Assembly: GCA_021295815.1 (NCBI GenBank)
Contig: JAGWBQ010000005.1
Location: 45,262-109,261, forward strand
Origin: Gemmatimonadota bacterium
GTDB lineage: Bacteria > Gemmatimonadota > Gemmatimonadetes > Longimicrobiales > Gaopeijiaceae
Direction of reading: 5' to 3'
Length of the DNA: 64,000 bases
Position 1 is the first letter of the stretch, and every line of letters begins with the position of its first letter. The notes beneath the pieces are model-generated. The model saw only the letters and a program-made list of their open reading frames with translations, was not told the origin of the DNA and searched no databases. A program made the position numbers and the translations under genes. Shown here in pieces: positions 9,053 to 17,419 of this stretch.

Positions 9053-12000
9053 CCTCACCCTCGCCCGCCCGCGCACCGCGCGGCCCCCGCTGCCCGAGCC
9101 CTGCTCGCTGGGCCGGTCCTGCTCGCCGCACTCGCGCTTACCGGAGTCCCGCTCCCGCTGACCGGTCGGCAGGAGCCCGACCTCTTCTCCGCTCTCGAAG
9201 CCCGCCATATCGGACCTGCGGGCATGAGCGGACGGGTTTCGGACATCGAGGTCGTCCTGTCCGATCGGGACATCGTCTACGTGGGATCCGCCACCGGCGG
9301 CGTCTTCAAGTCGGTCGACGGCGGAATCACCTGGAACCCCGTCTTCGACGGGCAAAATGCGCTTTCCATCGGCGCGGTGGCGGTCTTCCAGCCCAATCCC
9401 GACGTGGTCTGGGTGGGAACCGGCGAAGGCAACCCGCGCAACAGTGCAGGTGTGGGTCGCGGTCTCTATCGCTCGCTCGACGGAGGCGAAACCTGGGAGA
9501 GTCTGGGGCTCGAAAACTCCGAGCGCATTCACCGGATCGTCACCCATCCCGTCGATCCCGACATCGCGTACGTCGCGGCCATGGGGCCTGCCTGGTCCGA
9601 CGGCAGAGAGCGCGGCCTCTACCGCACTCGGGACGGAGGACGAACCTGGGACAACGTGCTGCGGCGGGGCGAGCGTACCGGGGTGGGCGACGCGGTCATG
9701 GATCCGTCGAATCCCGATCGTCTCCTGGTCACTCTGTGGGAGTTCCGTAGAGAGCCCTGGTTTTTCGACTCGGGCGGTCCGGGTTCGGGGGTCTTCCTGA
9801 CTGCGGACGGCGGCGACTCCTGGCGCGAACTGACCGCCGCCGACGGCATGCCCGAAGGCGACCTGGGCCGAAGCGGGGTGGCCTTCTCCGCCTCCGACCC
9901 CGACGTGGCCTATGCGCTCGTGGAAGCGGAGAAGTCGGCGCTACTGCGCTCCGACGACGGCGGAAGGAGCTGGCGAACGGTCTCGGACGCTCCGGGCATC
10001 AATCCGCGTCCGTTCTACTACGCGGACATCCGCATCGACCCCAAGAACGAAAACCGCATCTACCGTCTCGCCTCGACGGTAGATGTGAGCGAGGACGGAG
10101 GTCGTTCCTGGAGGACCGTGGTGCCCAGCGCCATCGTTCACGGCGACATCCACGAGCTCTGGATCGATCCCGACGACCCGGAGAGAATGATCCTGGGCGA
10201 AGACGGCGGAATCGCGTTCACCTACGACCGCGGCGACAACTGGCGCTTCGTTGAGAATCTGCCTCTCGCGCAGTTCTACCGCATCGAGACCGACGACGCC
10301 GTGCCCTTCAACGTCTACGGCGGACTCCAGGACAACGGCTCCTGGTACGGTCCGAGCACGGTCTGGGAGAACAAGGGCGTCCTCAACGCACACTGGCGCA
10401 GGGTAGGCAGCGGCGACGGCTTCACCGTCATGCCGGATCGCTCCGACCCCGACCGCTACGGGTACTCGATGTCGCAGGGCGGCAACCTCCAGCACTTCGA
10501 CAAGCTGACCGGGGCTCGACGCTCCATCCGTCCGGCTCACCCCGACGGCATCGACCTCCGCTTCAACTGGAACGCCGGTCTCGCCTGGGATCCGCACGAC
10601 CCCGAGACCATCTATCTGGGCAGCCAGTTCCTGCACCGAAGCCGCGACCGGGGGCGCACCTGGGAGATCATCTCGCCCGATCTCACCACCGACGACCCCC
10701 TCAAGCAGCGGGCCTGGGAGAGCGGCGGCCTCACCACCGACGCCTCCGGAGCAGAACTGCACACGACGATTCTCTCGGTTGCTGTGAGCCCTCTGGAGCC
10801 TGGCGTCATCTGGGTGGGGACCGACGACGGCAACGTCCAGCTCACCATGGACGGCGGTGCGAGCTGGACCAACGTCGCTCCAGCCGTGCCCGGGCTTCCC
10901 ACCGGCATCTGGATTCCCGACGTCCAGCCCTCCCGGCACTTCCCGGGACGCGCATACCTGGTGGCGGAAGACCATCGACGGGGCGACTGGACCACCTACT
11001 TGTACGCGACCGAGGATTACGGGGTGACCTGGCGCCCGCTCGCCGGCGCCGACGTGGACGGCTTCGCTCACGCCATCGAGGAGGATCCGGTGGAGGAAAA
11101 CCTCCTCTTCCTGGGGACCGAGTTCGGGCTCGAAGCGAGTCTCGACCGTGGCTCCAGTTGGGAACCCTTCAGGGCGGGCGTACCGGTCGTTCCGGTCCGT
11201 GACCTGCGCGTCCATCCTCGCGACGGGGACCTCGTGCTCGGCACGCACGGCAGGGCGGCGATCGTGATCGACGACGTGCGACCTCTCCGCGAACTTGCCG
11301 CCGCCCCCGAGATCGTCGGAGGTGGGATACACGTCTTCAAACCGCCACCTGCCCGACGCGTCACGGTCGCCGAGGCCATCGGATATCGTTCCACGGGACA
11401 TGCCATGCAGCAGGGCGAGACCCGGCCGGTTGGAGCTCTGATCTCGTTCTGGACGCCCGAGGAAGGCGAGGTGGTGATCGAGATCGCCGACACCAGCGGC
11501 GCCCTCGTCTACTCCACGTCGGTCGAGACCGGGGCGGGCGTCAACCGAGAGGTTTGGAACCTTCGTCCCGGAGGCGATGCCGACGAGACCGTCTTTCCCT
11601 CGCAGCTCGCGGTCCTGCCCGGCAGCTATGCGGTTCGAGCGCTCGCCGGCGACGAGGTGTCCGAGGCGACTCTGGAGGTGGTCGCGGACCTGCGGACGGG
11701 TGTCGGCCCCGCCGAATTGATCGCCCAAAGGGAGGCCCTCAACGAGGCCAACGCAGCGGTCAGGGAGGTCGACGAGGCCAGGGAGCGGTTGACCGCCGTC
11801 GTCGAGGGCGTGGAGACGGTCCTGAACACGCTTCCTCAGGATTCGGTCGGCCTCGTCGAGATGGGTGAAGAGCTGCTCGGCGACCTCCGGGACACCGTGC
11901 GCCGGCTCTTCACGGGGCCGGAGTGTCAAGGCCTGTGCGGTCGCCGTACCGTCGCGCGCCTGGTGGGCGCGCCTGTCGGTCGGATCACCGGCGAGGAGGG

Positions 12001-12160
12001 ATCGCCGTCGGCTAACACCCGGGTCATGATGAGGCAGGCCCGAGCGGCGGCCGATGAGATAGTCGAGACCGTCGAGACGATCATGGAGGGGCCGGTCGCC
12101 GCATACCGGGAGCGCCTGCGAGCGGCGGGCTACGTGCCCTTCCATGAAAGCGAGGTCTGA
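9011..12160 (+). CDS. Secreted Asp-box (BNR/sortilin-like) beta-propeller protein
   Basis: Large exported protein (1049 residues from the first ATG, 1042 from the second). After a basic N-terminus comes a hydrophobic signal segment (LLAGPVLLAALALTGVPL, residues ~32-49). Most of the chain is beta-propeller made of Asp-box repeats of the form SxDGGxTW: I count about ten, including SVDGGITW, SLDGGETW, TRDGGRTW, SDDGGRSW and TMDGGASW. This is the architecture of VPS10/sortilin-like and sialidase-type propellers, often annotated as glycosyl hydrolase; no catalytic residues can be assigned. A C-terminal region (~residues 800-1045) holds a FlgD-like beta-sandwich and a helical tail. A paralogue lies at 31957-35178. 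The stop overlaps the ATG of proline dehydrogenase (TGATG). Substrate unknown. Confidence 0.85.
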   Translation: MEPPLTYMEPPLKSPHPRPPAHRAAPAARALLAGPVLLAALALTGVPLPLTGRQEPDLFSALEARHIGPAGMSGRVSDIEVVLSDRDIVYVGSATGGVFKSVDGGITWNPVFDGQNALSIGAVAVFQPNPDVVWVGTGEGNPRNSAGVGRGLYRSLDGGETWESLGLENSERIHRIVTHPVDPDIAYVAAMGPAWSDGRERGLYRTRDGGRTWDNVLRRGERTGVGDAVMDPSNPDRLLVTLWEFRREPWFFDSGGPGSGVFLTADGGDSWRELTAADGMPEGDLGRSGVAFSASDPDVAYALVEAEKSALLRSDDGGRSWRTVSDAPGINPRPFYYADIRIDPKNENRIYRLASTVDVSEDGGRSWRTVVPSAIVHGDIHELWIDPDDPERMILGEDGGIAFTYDRGDNWRFVENLPLAQFYRIETDDAVPFNVYGGLQDNGSWYGPSTVWENKGVLNAHWRRVGSGDGFTVMPDRSDPDRYGYSMSQGGNLQHFDKLTGARRSIRPAHPDGIDLRFNWNAGLAWDPHDPETIYLGSQFLHRSRDRGRTWEIISPDLTTDDPLKQRAWESGGLTTDASGAELHTTILSVAVSPLEPGVIWVGTDDGNVQLTMDGGASWTNVAPAVPGLPTGIWIPDVQPSRHFPGRAYLVAEDHRRGDWTTYLYATEDYGVTWRPLAGADVDGFAHAIEEDPVEENLLFLGTEFGLEASLDRGSSWEPFRAGVPVVPVRDLRVHPRDGDLVLGTHGRAAIVIDDVRPLRELAAAPEIVGGGIHVFKPPPARRVTVAEAIGYRSTGHAMQQGETRPVGALISFWTPEEGEVVIEIADTSGALVYSTSVETGAGVNREVWNLRPGGDADETVFPSQLAVLPGSYAVRALAGDEVSEATLEVVADLRTGVGPAELIAQREALNEANAAVREVDEARERLTAVVEGVETVLNTLPQDSVGLVEMGEELLGDLRDTVRRLFTGPECQGLCGRRTVARLVGAPVGRITGEEGSPSANTRVMMRQARAAADEIVETVETIMEGPVAAYRERLRAAGYVPFHESEV

Positions 12161-13101
12161 TGTTCCGTTCCGTTCTGCTCTGGGCTTCCACGAATCACTT
12201 TCTTGCCAGTCGTCTCCCGCAATTCGGCCCGGTCAAGAGGGCGACCAAGCGGTTCATGCCTGGCGAGCGACTGGAGGACGCTCTCTGGGCGGCCGGTGTT
12301 CTGGCCGGGGAAGGCATCCGTACCACCATCACGCAGCTCGGCGAAAACCTCGACTCGCCCGACGACGCCGACGCGGTGCTGGAGCACTATCTTAAGGCCG
12401 TCGAGCTCATCCGGGCGTTCGAGCTCGATGTCGAGATTTCGGTAAAGCCCACACAGCTCGGTCTCGACTACTCCTTTCCCGACACGCTGGACCGGCTCGG
12501 ACGACTGGCGCGCGCCGCGCGGCCTGTTCCGGTCTGGATGGACATGGAGGGCTCCCCCTACGTCGATCGGACCCTCGATCTTCTCAAGGCCATGCGGGAG
12601 GAGGACGAGCACGTCGGGGTCTGCATCCAGGCCTACCTCAGGCGAGTCGAGGACGACCTGCGGAGCCTCTTGCCGCTTGGCACCTCTCTCCGACTGGTGA
12701 AGGGGGCATATCTCGAGTCCCCTGAGGTCGCGTTTCCCGACAAGGCGGCGGTAGACGCCAACTTCCTGCACATCGCCCGTCTGATGCTCGAGGCGAAGGC
12801 GGCGGGAGGTGAGGGGCGGCCGGTAATCGCCACCCACGACCCCCGGATGATCGCCGGAACCGAGGCTGCGGCCACCGAGCTGGGGCTATCGCCCGGAGAT
12901 TACGAGTACGCCATGCTCTACGGGATCGAGCGGAACGAACAGGCGCGACTCGCCGAAAAAGGCCACCAGGTGCGTGTCCTGATCAGTTACGGAGAGGAAT
13001 GGTTTCCGTGGTACATGCGAAGACTGGCCGAGCGACCGGCGAATCTGTGGTTCGTTCTCAAGCAGATCGCAGGCAGCCAGCGTAAGCTTCCCGCCCGCTG
13101 A
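12160..13101 (+). CDS. Proline dehydrogenase (monofunctional)
   Basis: FAD enzyme that oxidises proline to pyrroline-5-carboxylate and passes electrons to the quinone pool. At 313 residues it is the short, single-domain type rather than a PutA fusion. Signs of the TIM-barrel fold are SVKPTQLGLDY, WMDMEGSPYVDRT, LRLVKGAYLE and ATHDPRMI, with the C-terminal RRLAERPANLWF holding the substrate-binding arginines (RRxxER). The ATG overlaps the stop of the upstream Asp-box protein, so translation is coupled although the functions look unrelated. No pyrroline-5-carboxylate dehydrogenase gene is in the window. Confidence 0.93.
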   Translation: MFRSVLLWASTNHFLASRLPQFGPVKRATKRFMPGERLEDALWAAGVLAGEGIRTTITQLGENLDSPDDADAVLEHYLKAVELIRAFELDVEISVKPTQLGLDYSFPDTLDRLGRLARAARPVPVWMDMEGSPYVDRTLDLLKAMREEDEHVGVCIQAYLRRVEDDLRSLLPLGTSLRLVKGAYLESPEVAFPDKAAVDANFLHIARLMLEAKAAGGEGRPVIATHDPRMIAGTEAAATELGLSPGDYEYAMLYGIERNEQARLAEKGHQVRVLISYGEEWFPWYMRRLAERPANLWFVLKQIAGSQRKLPAR

Positions 13102-13102
13102 C

Positions 13103-13501
13103 ATGAAGAGCTTCCTTCTATCCGTTCTCGCACTGTCCGCCCTCCTCACGGCGGGTTCGATATCGGTAACGCCCTCGCCGCCGGAGAGCGCCTCGGCCGA
13201 ACTCCATCTGAGGCTCGACTCCGCAGCGCCGTCGCCCGGTTCCGAGGTCGAGAGTCTGGAGCGGGTGCGACTCTGGTTTTCGCAGGCTCCGCAGGAGGGA
13301 TCGGTGAGAGTGCGCCTGACCGCCGCCGCCGGCGAGGTCGAGCGAGCGACCGTGAACGTCAACCCGGAGGACGACACGGATTTCCTCGCCTCGCTCGAGG
13401 CTCCGGCGTCCCCCGGTGTCCATACCGTGGCCTGGCGCGCCATCGCCGACGACAACCATGTGGTCAGCGGAGACTTCACCGTTACGGTAGTCGGTCGCTG
13501 A
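13103..13501 (+). CDS. copC: CopC-domain periplasmic copper-binding protein
   Basis: Small exported protein (132 residues) with a signal peptide (MKSFLLSVLALSALLTAGSI) and a CopC beta-sandwich. Family features are ELHLRLDSAAPSPGSEV near the mature N-terminus and the C-terminal DDNHVVSGDFTVTV, close to the usual DGHPVSGSF motif. The ligand set looks partial: the first histidine and the late histidine are present, but no methionine-rich copper(I) site is seen. It follows proline dehydrogenase by one base and precedes a CopD-like membrane protein, the usual CopC-CopD pairing for copper uptake or delivery. Confidence 0.85.
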   Translation: MKSFLLSVLALSALLTAGSISVTPSPPESASAELHLRLDSAAPSPGSEVESLERVRLWFSQAPQEGSVRVRLTAAAGEVERATVNVNPEDDTDFLASLEAPASPGVHTVAWRAIADDNHVVSGDFTVTVVGR

Positions 13502-13582
13502 CGGCCCGCCGGACTTGACGCACCGTTCGTTCGAGCCGAGGAGGAAGGCCGGGGAAGCCGAGAAGCGCGACGGCTGAGTCAT

Positions 13583-14530
13583 GTGACGGCCGCGCTCTCC
13601 AACTGGTTTCTCTTCACCGGCCTGGTTCTGCTGGTCGGTTCGGCGACGGCTCTCTGGCTCTTTAGCCCCAAGGTCGAGGCGGGCGCCGCGTCGGCAGAAG
13701 CCTCAGCTTTCATAGCCGACCGGGCCGTACGGACCGGTCGTTTCGCCGCCCTCGGTCTGGTCGCCGCGTTGCTCGCGGCGGCAGCGGTCAAGTTCTTCGA
13801 GTTCCGGGACCCCTTCGCGACCTGGCAGGAAGATGCTCGCTTCCTGATCGGTTCGAGTTGGGCCGGTTACTGGATGGCGGCTCTCGCCACGGCGATTCTC
13901 GCGGCAGCGACATTCCACGTCTCCATCTCCACCAGGTGCGACGCTCCGGGCCGACGGGCCGGAATCGTGGTCGCGAGCTTCCTCACCCTGATCCTGTGCG
14001 CGTTTCCGGCGACCACCGGCCACGCCATGATGGAGACCCCCGCTCCGCGCTGGCTGACGGTGGGCGGCGACGCTCTCCACCTGCTCGCCGCCGGCGTGTG
14101 GATGGGCGGACTCGCTCTAATGTTGATCTGCGAGTGGAGCTGGCGGAGGAGACGCGGCGCGGCCCGGCGCTCCCTCCTGCCGCTCACGGTCCCACGCTTC
14201 TCGCCCACGGCCCTTGCGGCGGCGGCGGTTCTCGTCCTCACCGGATCGTTCGCGGCATATCTGCGGCTCGAGTCTCCTGCGGACCTGTTCGGAACGACGT
14301 ACGGCCGTCTCCTTGCCGCCAAGATCGTCCTGGTCGTCGCTGCGCTCGGTGTCGGTGCGCTCAACTGGAGGCGGCTGCGTCCCCGTCTCCTGGCTGCCTG
14401 GGCCGAAGGTTCCCGGGACGCGGCTCCCGCACGCTCAGCTCTCCAGCGGGCTGCCTTTGCCGAGCTCTTGCTCGCGCAACTGGTAATCGCGGTCACGGCG
14501 GTACTGGTCAGGACGAGCCCTCCGGGTTAG
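13583..14530 (+). CDS. copD: CopD-family copper transport membrane protein
   Basis: Integral membrane protein of 315 residues with about eight hydrophobic segments, starting NWFLFTGLVLLVGSATALWLF. Family residues are in TTGHAMMETPAPRWLTVGGDALHLLAAGVWMGGLALM, where histidines spaced across two helices are typical of CopD/YcnJ proteins. The start is a GTG at 13583; the ATG two bases earlier is out of frame. It probably acts with the CopC protein 81 bases upstream in copper handling at the inner membrane. Which direction it moves copper is not shown by the sequence. Confidence 0.87.
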   Translation: MTAALSNWFLFTGLVLLVGSATALWLFSPKVEAGAASAEASAFIADRAVRTGRFAALGLVAALLAAAAVKFFEFRDPFATWQEDARFLIGSSWAGYWMAALATAILAAATFHVSISTRCDAPGRRAGIVVASFLTLILCAFPATTGHAMMETPAPRWLTVGGDALHLLAAGVWMGGLALMLICEWSWRRRRGAARRSLLPLTVPRFSPTALAAAAVLVLTGSFAAYLRLESPADLFGTTYGRLLAAKIVLVVAALGVGALNWRRLRPRLLAAWAEGSRDAAPARSALQRAAFAELLLAQLVIAVTAVLVRTSPPG

Positions 14531-14589
14531 AAGCCCGAGGACCGAGTTTCCTGCGGTGGCGCCGCTGCGTGGCATCCGCACCGGACCGA

Positions 14590-15975
14590 TCATCCCCGTA
14601 CCGCCTGGACCAGCTCCTGGCCGCTCGGCTTCTGGAAGACCCGAAGTCCGAACTCGGGCAGCATCGCGATCAGATGGTCGAAGATATCGGCCTGGAGTCC
14701 TTCGTATACCGCCCACGCGGTGTCGTTCGAGAAGCAGTAAATCTCGATAGGGATCCCTTGCGGGCCTGACGGGAGCTGTCGGGTCAGCAGGGTCATCTCC
14801 TTGTGCACGCTGGGGTGGTGACGCAGGTAGTGTTCCATGTAGGCACGGAACGTGCCGATGTTGGTCAGGCGACGACGCTCCGGAATCAGCTCTCCGTCCG
14901 GGCCGCCGTCGACCAGGCCGTCGGCGGTCAGCCCCTTGCCCGTGTTGTACTGGCCGATCTCCTCGAGCTTCCGCCGCATGTAGTCCCGGATGAACTCGTA
15001 ACGCGAGAGGCGCGCGATCTCCTCACCTTCCAGGAAGTGCACCGAGTTCATGTCGATGTTGAGGGAGCGTTTTATGCGCCTGCCGCCCGACTCCGACATC
15101 CCTCGCCAGTTCTTGAAGGACTCGGTGATGAACTTGCTGGTGGGGATCGTCGAGATGGTCTTGTCCCAGTTCTGTACCTTGACCGTGTGCAGCGCGACAT
15201 CGATCACGTCGCCGTCGGTGTTAGCCTGGGGCATGGAAACCCAGTCGCCGATCCGGATCATGTCGTTCGACACCAGCTGCACGCTGGCCACGAGCGAAAG
15301 GATGGTGTCGCGGAAGACGAGAAGCAGGATCGCGGTCAGGGCGCCGAGGCCGGCGAACAGGGCGCCCGGTTCGATCCCCGCCAGCACGGCGACCACCGCA
15401 AGCGCCGCCGCGCCGTAGGCGATGATGGCGACGACCTGGAGATAGCCCTTGATCGGATGGCGTCTGGCGTCCCCATAGCTGTCGCTGTAGATGTTGTTGA
15501 CGGTGGAGAGCAGCGACGGTACCGCCAGAGTCAGGGAGATGATCACGAAGGCAAGTGCGATTCTTCTGACGATCTCCACTCCGAGAGCCGCCCGAGACTG
15601 CATGACGAGGTCTCCCACGTCGTTGAGCTGCACCGCGAATACCGCTTGGACGCCGAAGTAGATGAGAATCCAGGGCACCGCTCGCGCCAGACGCGGGATG
15701 GCCTCGCTGTCGACGATTCGGTCGTCGATGGTGGTCCGGGTCCGTCCCGCGAGCTGCGCGAGCGTGGTGACCGACACGGTGCGGGCGGAGATCCCGGCGA
15801 GCCAGGCCATCGCAATCAGCACGCCTCCCGCCAGCGCGAGGTTCATCCACCGGGAGGGCAGCCAGTCCAGGGGAGAGATCAGAACGAGTGCCGCGGTGGC
15901 GGCGGTCGATGCCAGGAATCCCAGCACGGGCAGCGCGGTCGACCAGAGACTGAGCGGGCGAGACGAGTTTGTCAT
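14590..15975 (-). CDS. ybdG: YbdG-type mechanosensitive channel (MscS family)
   Basis: Inner-membrane channel that opens under osmotic downshift. The ATG at 15975 gives 461 residues; the open frame runs further upstream, but that extra part is low-complexity and overlaps the 5' end of the divergent gene. Several N-terminal helices are followed by the pore region FAGLGALTAILLLVFRDTIL. Then comes the YbdG hallmark KVQNWDKTISTIPTSKF and GRRIKRSLNID, which separates this subtype from short MscS channels. It is transcribed away from the YkvI-like gene, with 175 bases between their starts. Confidence 0.93.
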   Translation of the reverse strand: MTNSSRPLSLWSTALPVLGFLASTAATAALVLISPLDWLPSRWMNLALAGGVLIAMAWLAGISARTVSVTTLAQLAGRTRTTIDDRIVDSEAIPRLARAVPWILIYFGVQAVFAVQLNDVGDLVMQSRAALGVEIVRRIALAFVIISLTLAVPSLLSTVNNIYSDSYGDARRHPIKGYLQVVAIIAYGAAALAVVAVLAGIEPGALFAGLGALTAILLLVFRDTILSLVASVQLVSNDMIRIGDWVSMPQANTDGDVIDVALHTVKVQNWDKTISTIPTSKFITESFKNWRGMSESGGRRIKRSLNIDMNSVHFLEGEEIARLSRYEFIRDYMRRKLEEIGQYNTGKGLTADGLVDGGPDGELIPERRRLTNIGTFRAYMEHYLRHHPSVHKEMTLLTRQLPSGPQGIPIEIYCFSNDTAWAVYEGLQADIFDHLIAMLPEFGLRVFQKPSGQELVQAVRG

Positions 15976-16150
15976 GGCGGTGTGGCGAGTGAAGAGGGAA
16001 GGGAAGGTAACCGCGGAGCCGCCCGGCCAGGAATCGCGCGGCGGAGGCGCAGCCTCGACTCCTCGTTTGCTCCCGGGTCCCGGGCGGCGTAAGGTTGACG
16101 CTACCGCAGAGCGCTTCGCGGTGCGAGTCCCACGCCGTCCGGGGAGAACC

Positions 16151-17266
16151 ATGTCCGGCAAGCTGGTCCGATATCTCCTGCCCGCTCTCGTGTTCCAGTC
16201 GGCGGTCATAGGCGGCGGTTACGGCACTGGTCGCGAGCTCGTCGAGTTCTTCCTGAGCCTGGGTCCTAGGGGCGGCCTTTTCGCGATCATCGCCTCCGCA
16301 GCGGTCTTCAGCACGGTGTCGATGGTGACCTTCGAGCTGGCGCGAGTATGGGGAGCCTACGACTACGGACGTTTCTTCCGCCGCCTGCTCGGCCCGGGCT
16401 GGTGGCTGTTCGAGCTTTGCTACCTGCTCCTTCTGCTAATCGTGCTGGCCGTGATCGCCGCCGCCGCCGGTTCCATCGCCGACGAAGCGTTCGGCGTCAA
16501 TCGCTGGGTCGGGGTCGGCCTGGCCGTCTCCGCCATAGCCTTGCTGGTGGCGGGTGGAAGCAAACCGCTCGAGCGCTTCTTCGCGGGCTGGTCCTTGGCC
16601 TTGTACGCGGTCTACGCGGTGTTCGTGGCGCTCTGCCTTCGGGAGTTCGGGTCCGAGATCGGGCAGGCGTTCGCGGACGACGAAGCCGACGGGACCGGGC
16701 TTGCGAGCGCCTGGGCGGGCATCCGCTACGCCGGATACAATCTCGCGGTGATCACGCCCGTTCTCGCCACCATCAGGTTCCACAGGACTAGGAAGGAGAC
16801 GCTGGTCGCGGGGGCTCTCACCGGTCCGGTGGCCATGGTTCCCGGGCTGCTCTTCTTCCTGGCGATGGCCGGGGCCTATCCGACGATTCTCGACGCCACC
16901 GTCCCTGCCAACGAACTGCTCGAAGCGCTCGGTTCGAGAACCTTCCAAGTGATCTTTCAGGTGATACTCTTCGGCACTCTGATCGAGACCGGAGCGGCTC
17001 TTATCCACGGCCTCAACGAAAGGATCGCCGGATCTCGAGCCGAACGGGGCGGAAAGCTCCCCTTTCCCATCCGGCTGCGGGTAGCGGCCGTGCCGTTGGC
17101 CGCAGCCACCGCTCTGAGCGGGTTCGGCCTCACCGCGCTGATCGCGAGCGGCTACGGAACTCTGACGTTGGGGTTTATCGCGGTCTACGTCGTACCCGTC
17201 CTGACCGTGGGAATCTGGCGGCTGACGGCGGGGGTGAGGCCGGACCGACCTTCTGCGCAACGGTAG
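16151..17266 (+). CDS. YkvI-like multi-pass membrane protein
   Basis: Predicted inner-membrane protein of 371 residues with about ten hydrophobic segments. The N-terminal AVIGGGYGTGRELVEFF is characteristic of the YkvI group, which is distantly related to amino-acid transporters of the LeuT fold. A later conserved helix pair surrounds AGIRYAGYNLAVITPVL, where the unwound region of such transporters would be. The ATG at 16151 was chosen because it begins a clean membrane protein; the frame is open further upstream, but that sequence is basic and opposite the ybdG 5' end. Substrate unknown. Confidence 0.8.
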   Translation: MSGKLVRYLLPALVFQSAVIGGGYGTGRELVEFFLSLGPRGGLFAIIASAAVFSTVSMVTFELARVWGAYDYGRFFRRLLGPGWWLFELCYLLLLLIVLAVIAAAAGSIADEAFGVNRWVGVGLAVSAIALLVAGGSKPLERFFAGWSLALYAVYAVFVALCLREFGSEIGQAFADDEADGTGLASAWAGIRYAGYNLAVITPVLATIRFHRTRKETLVAGALTGPVAMVPGLLFFLAMAGAYPTILDATVPANELLEALGSRTFQVIFQVILFGTLIETGAALIHGLNERIAGSRAERGGKLPFPIRLRVAAVPLAAATALSGFGLTALIASGYGTLTLGFIAVYVVPVLTVGIWRLTAGVRPDRPSAQR

Positions 17267-17267
17267 C

Positions 17268-17289
17268 GGCCGCCGCCGGCCCTGCGGCC
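17268..17289 (+). terminator. GC-rich hairpin just after the YkvI-like gene
   Basis: GGCCGC at 17268-17273 pairs with GCGGCC at 17284-17289 around a 10-nt loop, starting two bases after the stop codon and lying between convergent genes. No T-run follows, so a terminator role is only plausible. Confidence 0.3.
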
Positions 17290-17419
17290 CAAGGCCGAAC
17301 GGTAGGGCGATTTGTATGAGAATCCCCGGCCGTGGACGACCCGGAGGGCGTTCCAGACATCTCCACCGGAGACGGCCGCCGATCCAACTCGACCGCCCTC
17401 TTTCCGCCGCAGGCCTGGG

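Noticed and set aside
9941..12145. 734-codon open frame antisense to the Asp-box protein
   Set aside because: Mirror of a clear gene; composition is Arg/Gly/His/Asp-rich shadow, with no domain and no ribosome-binding site.
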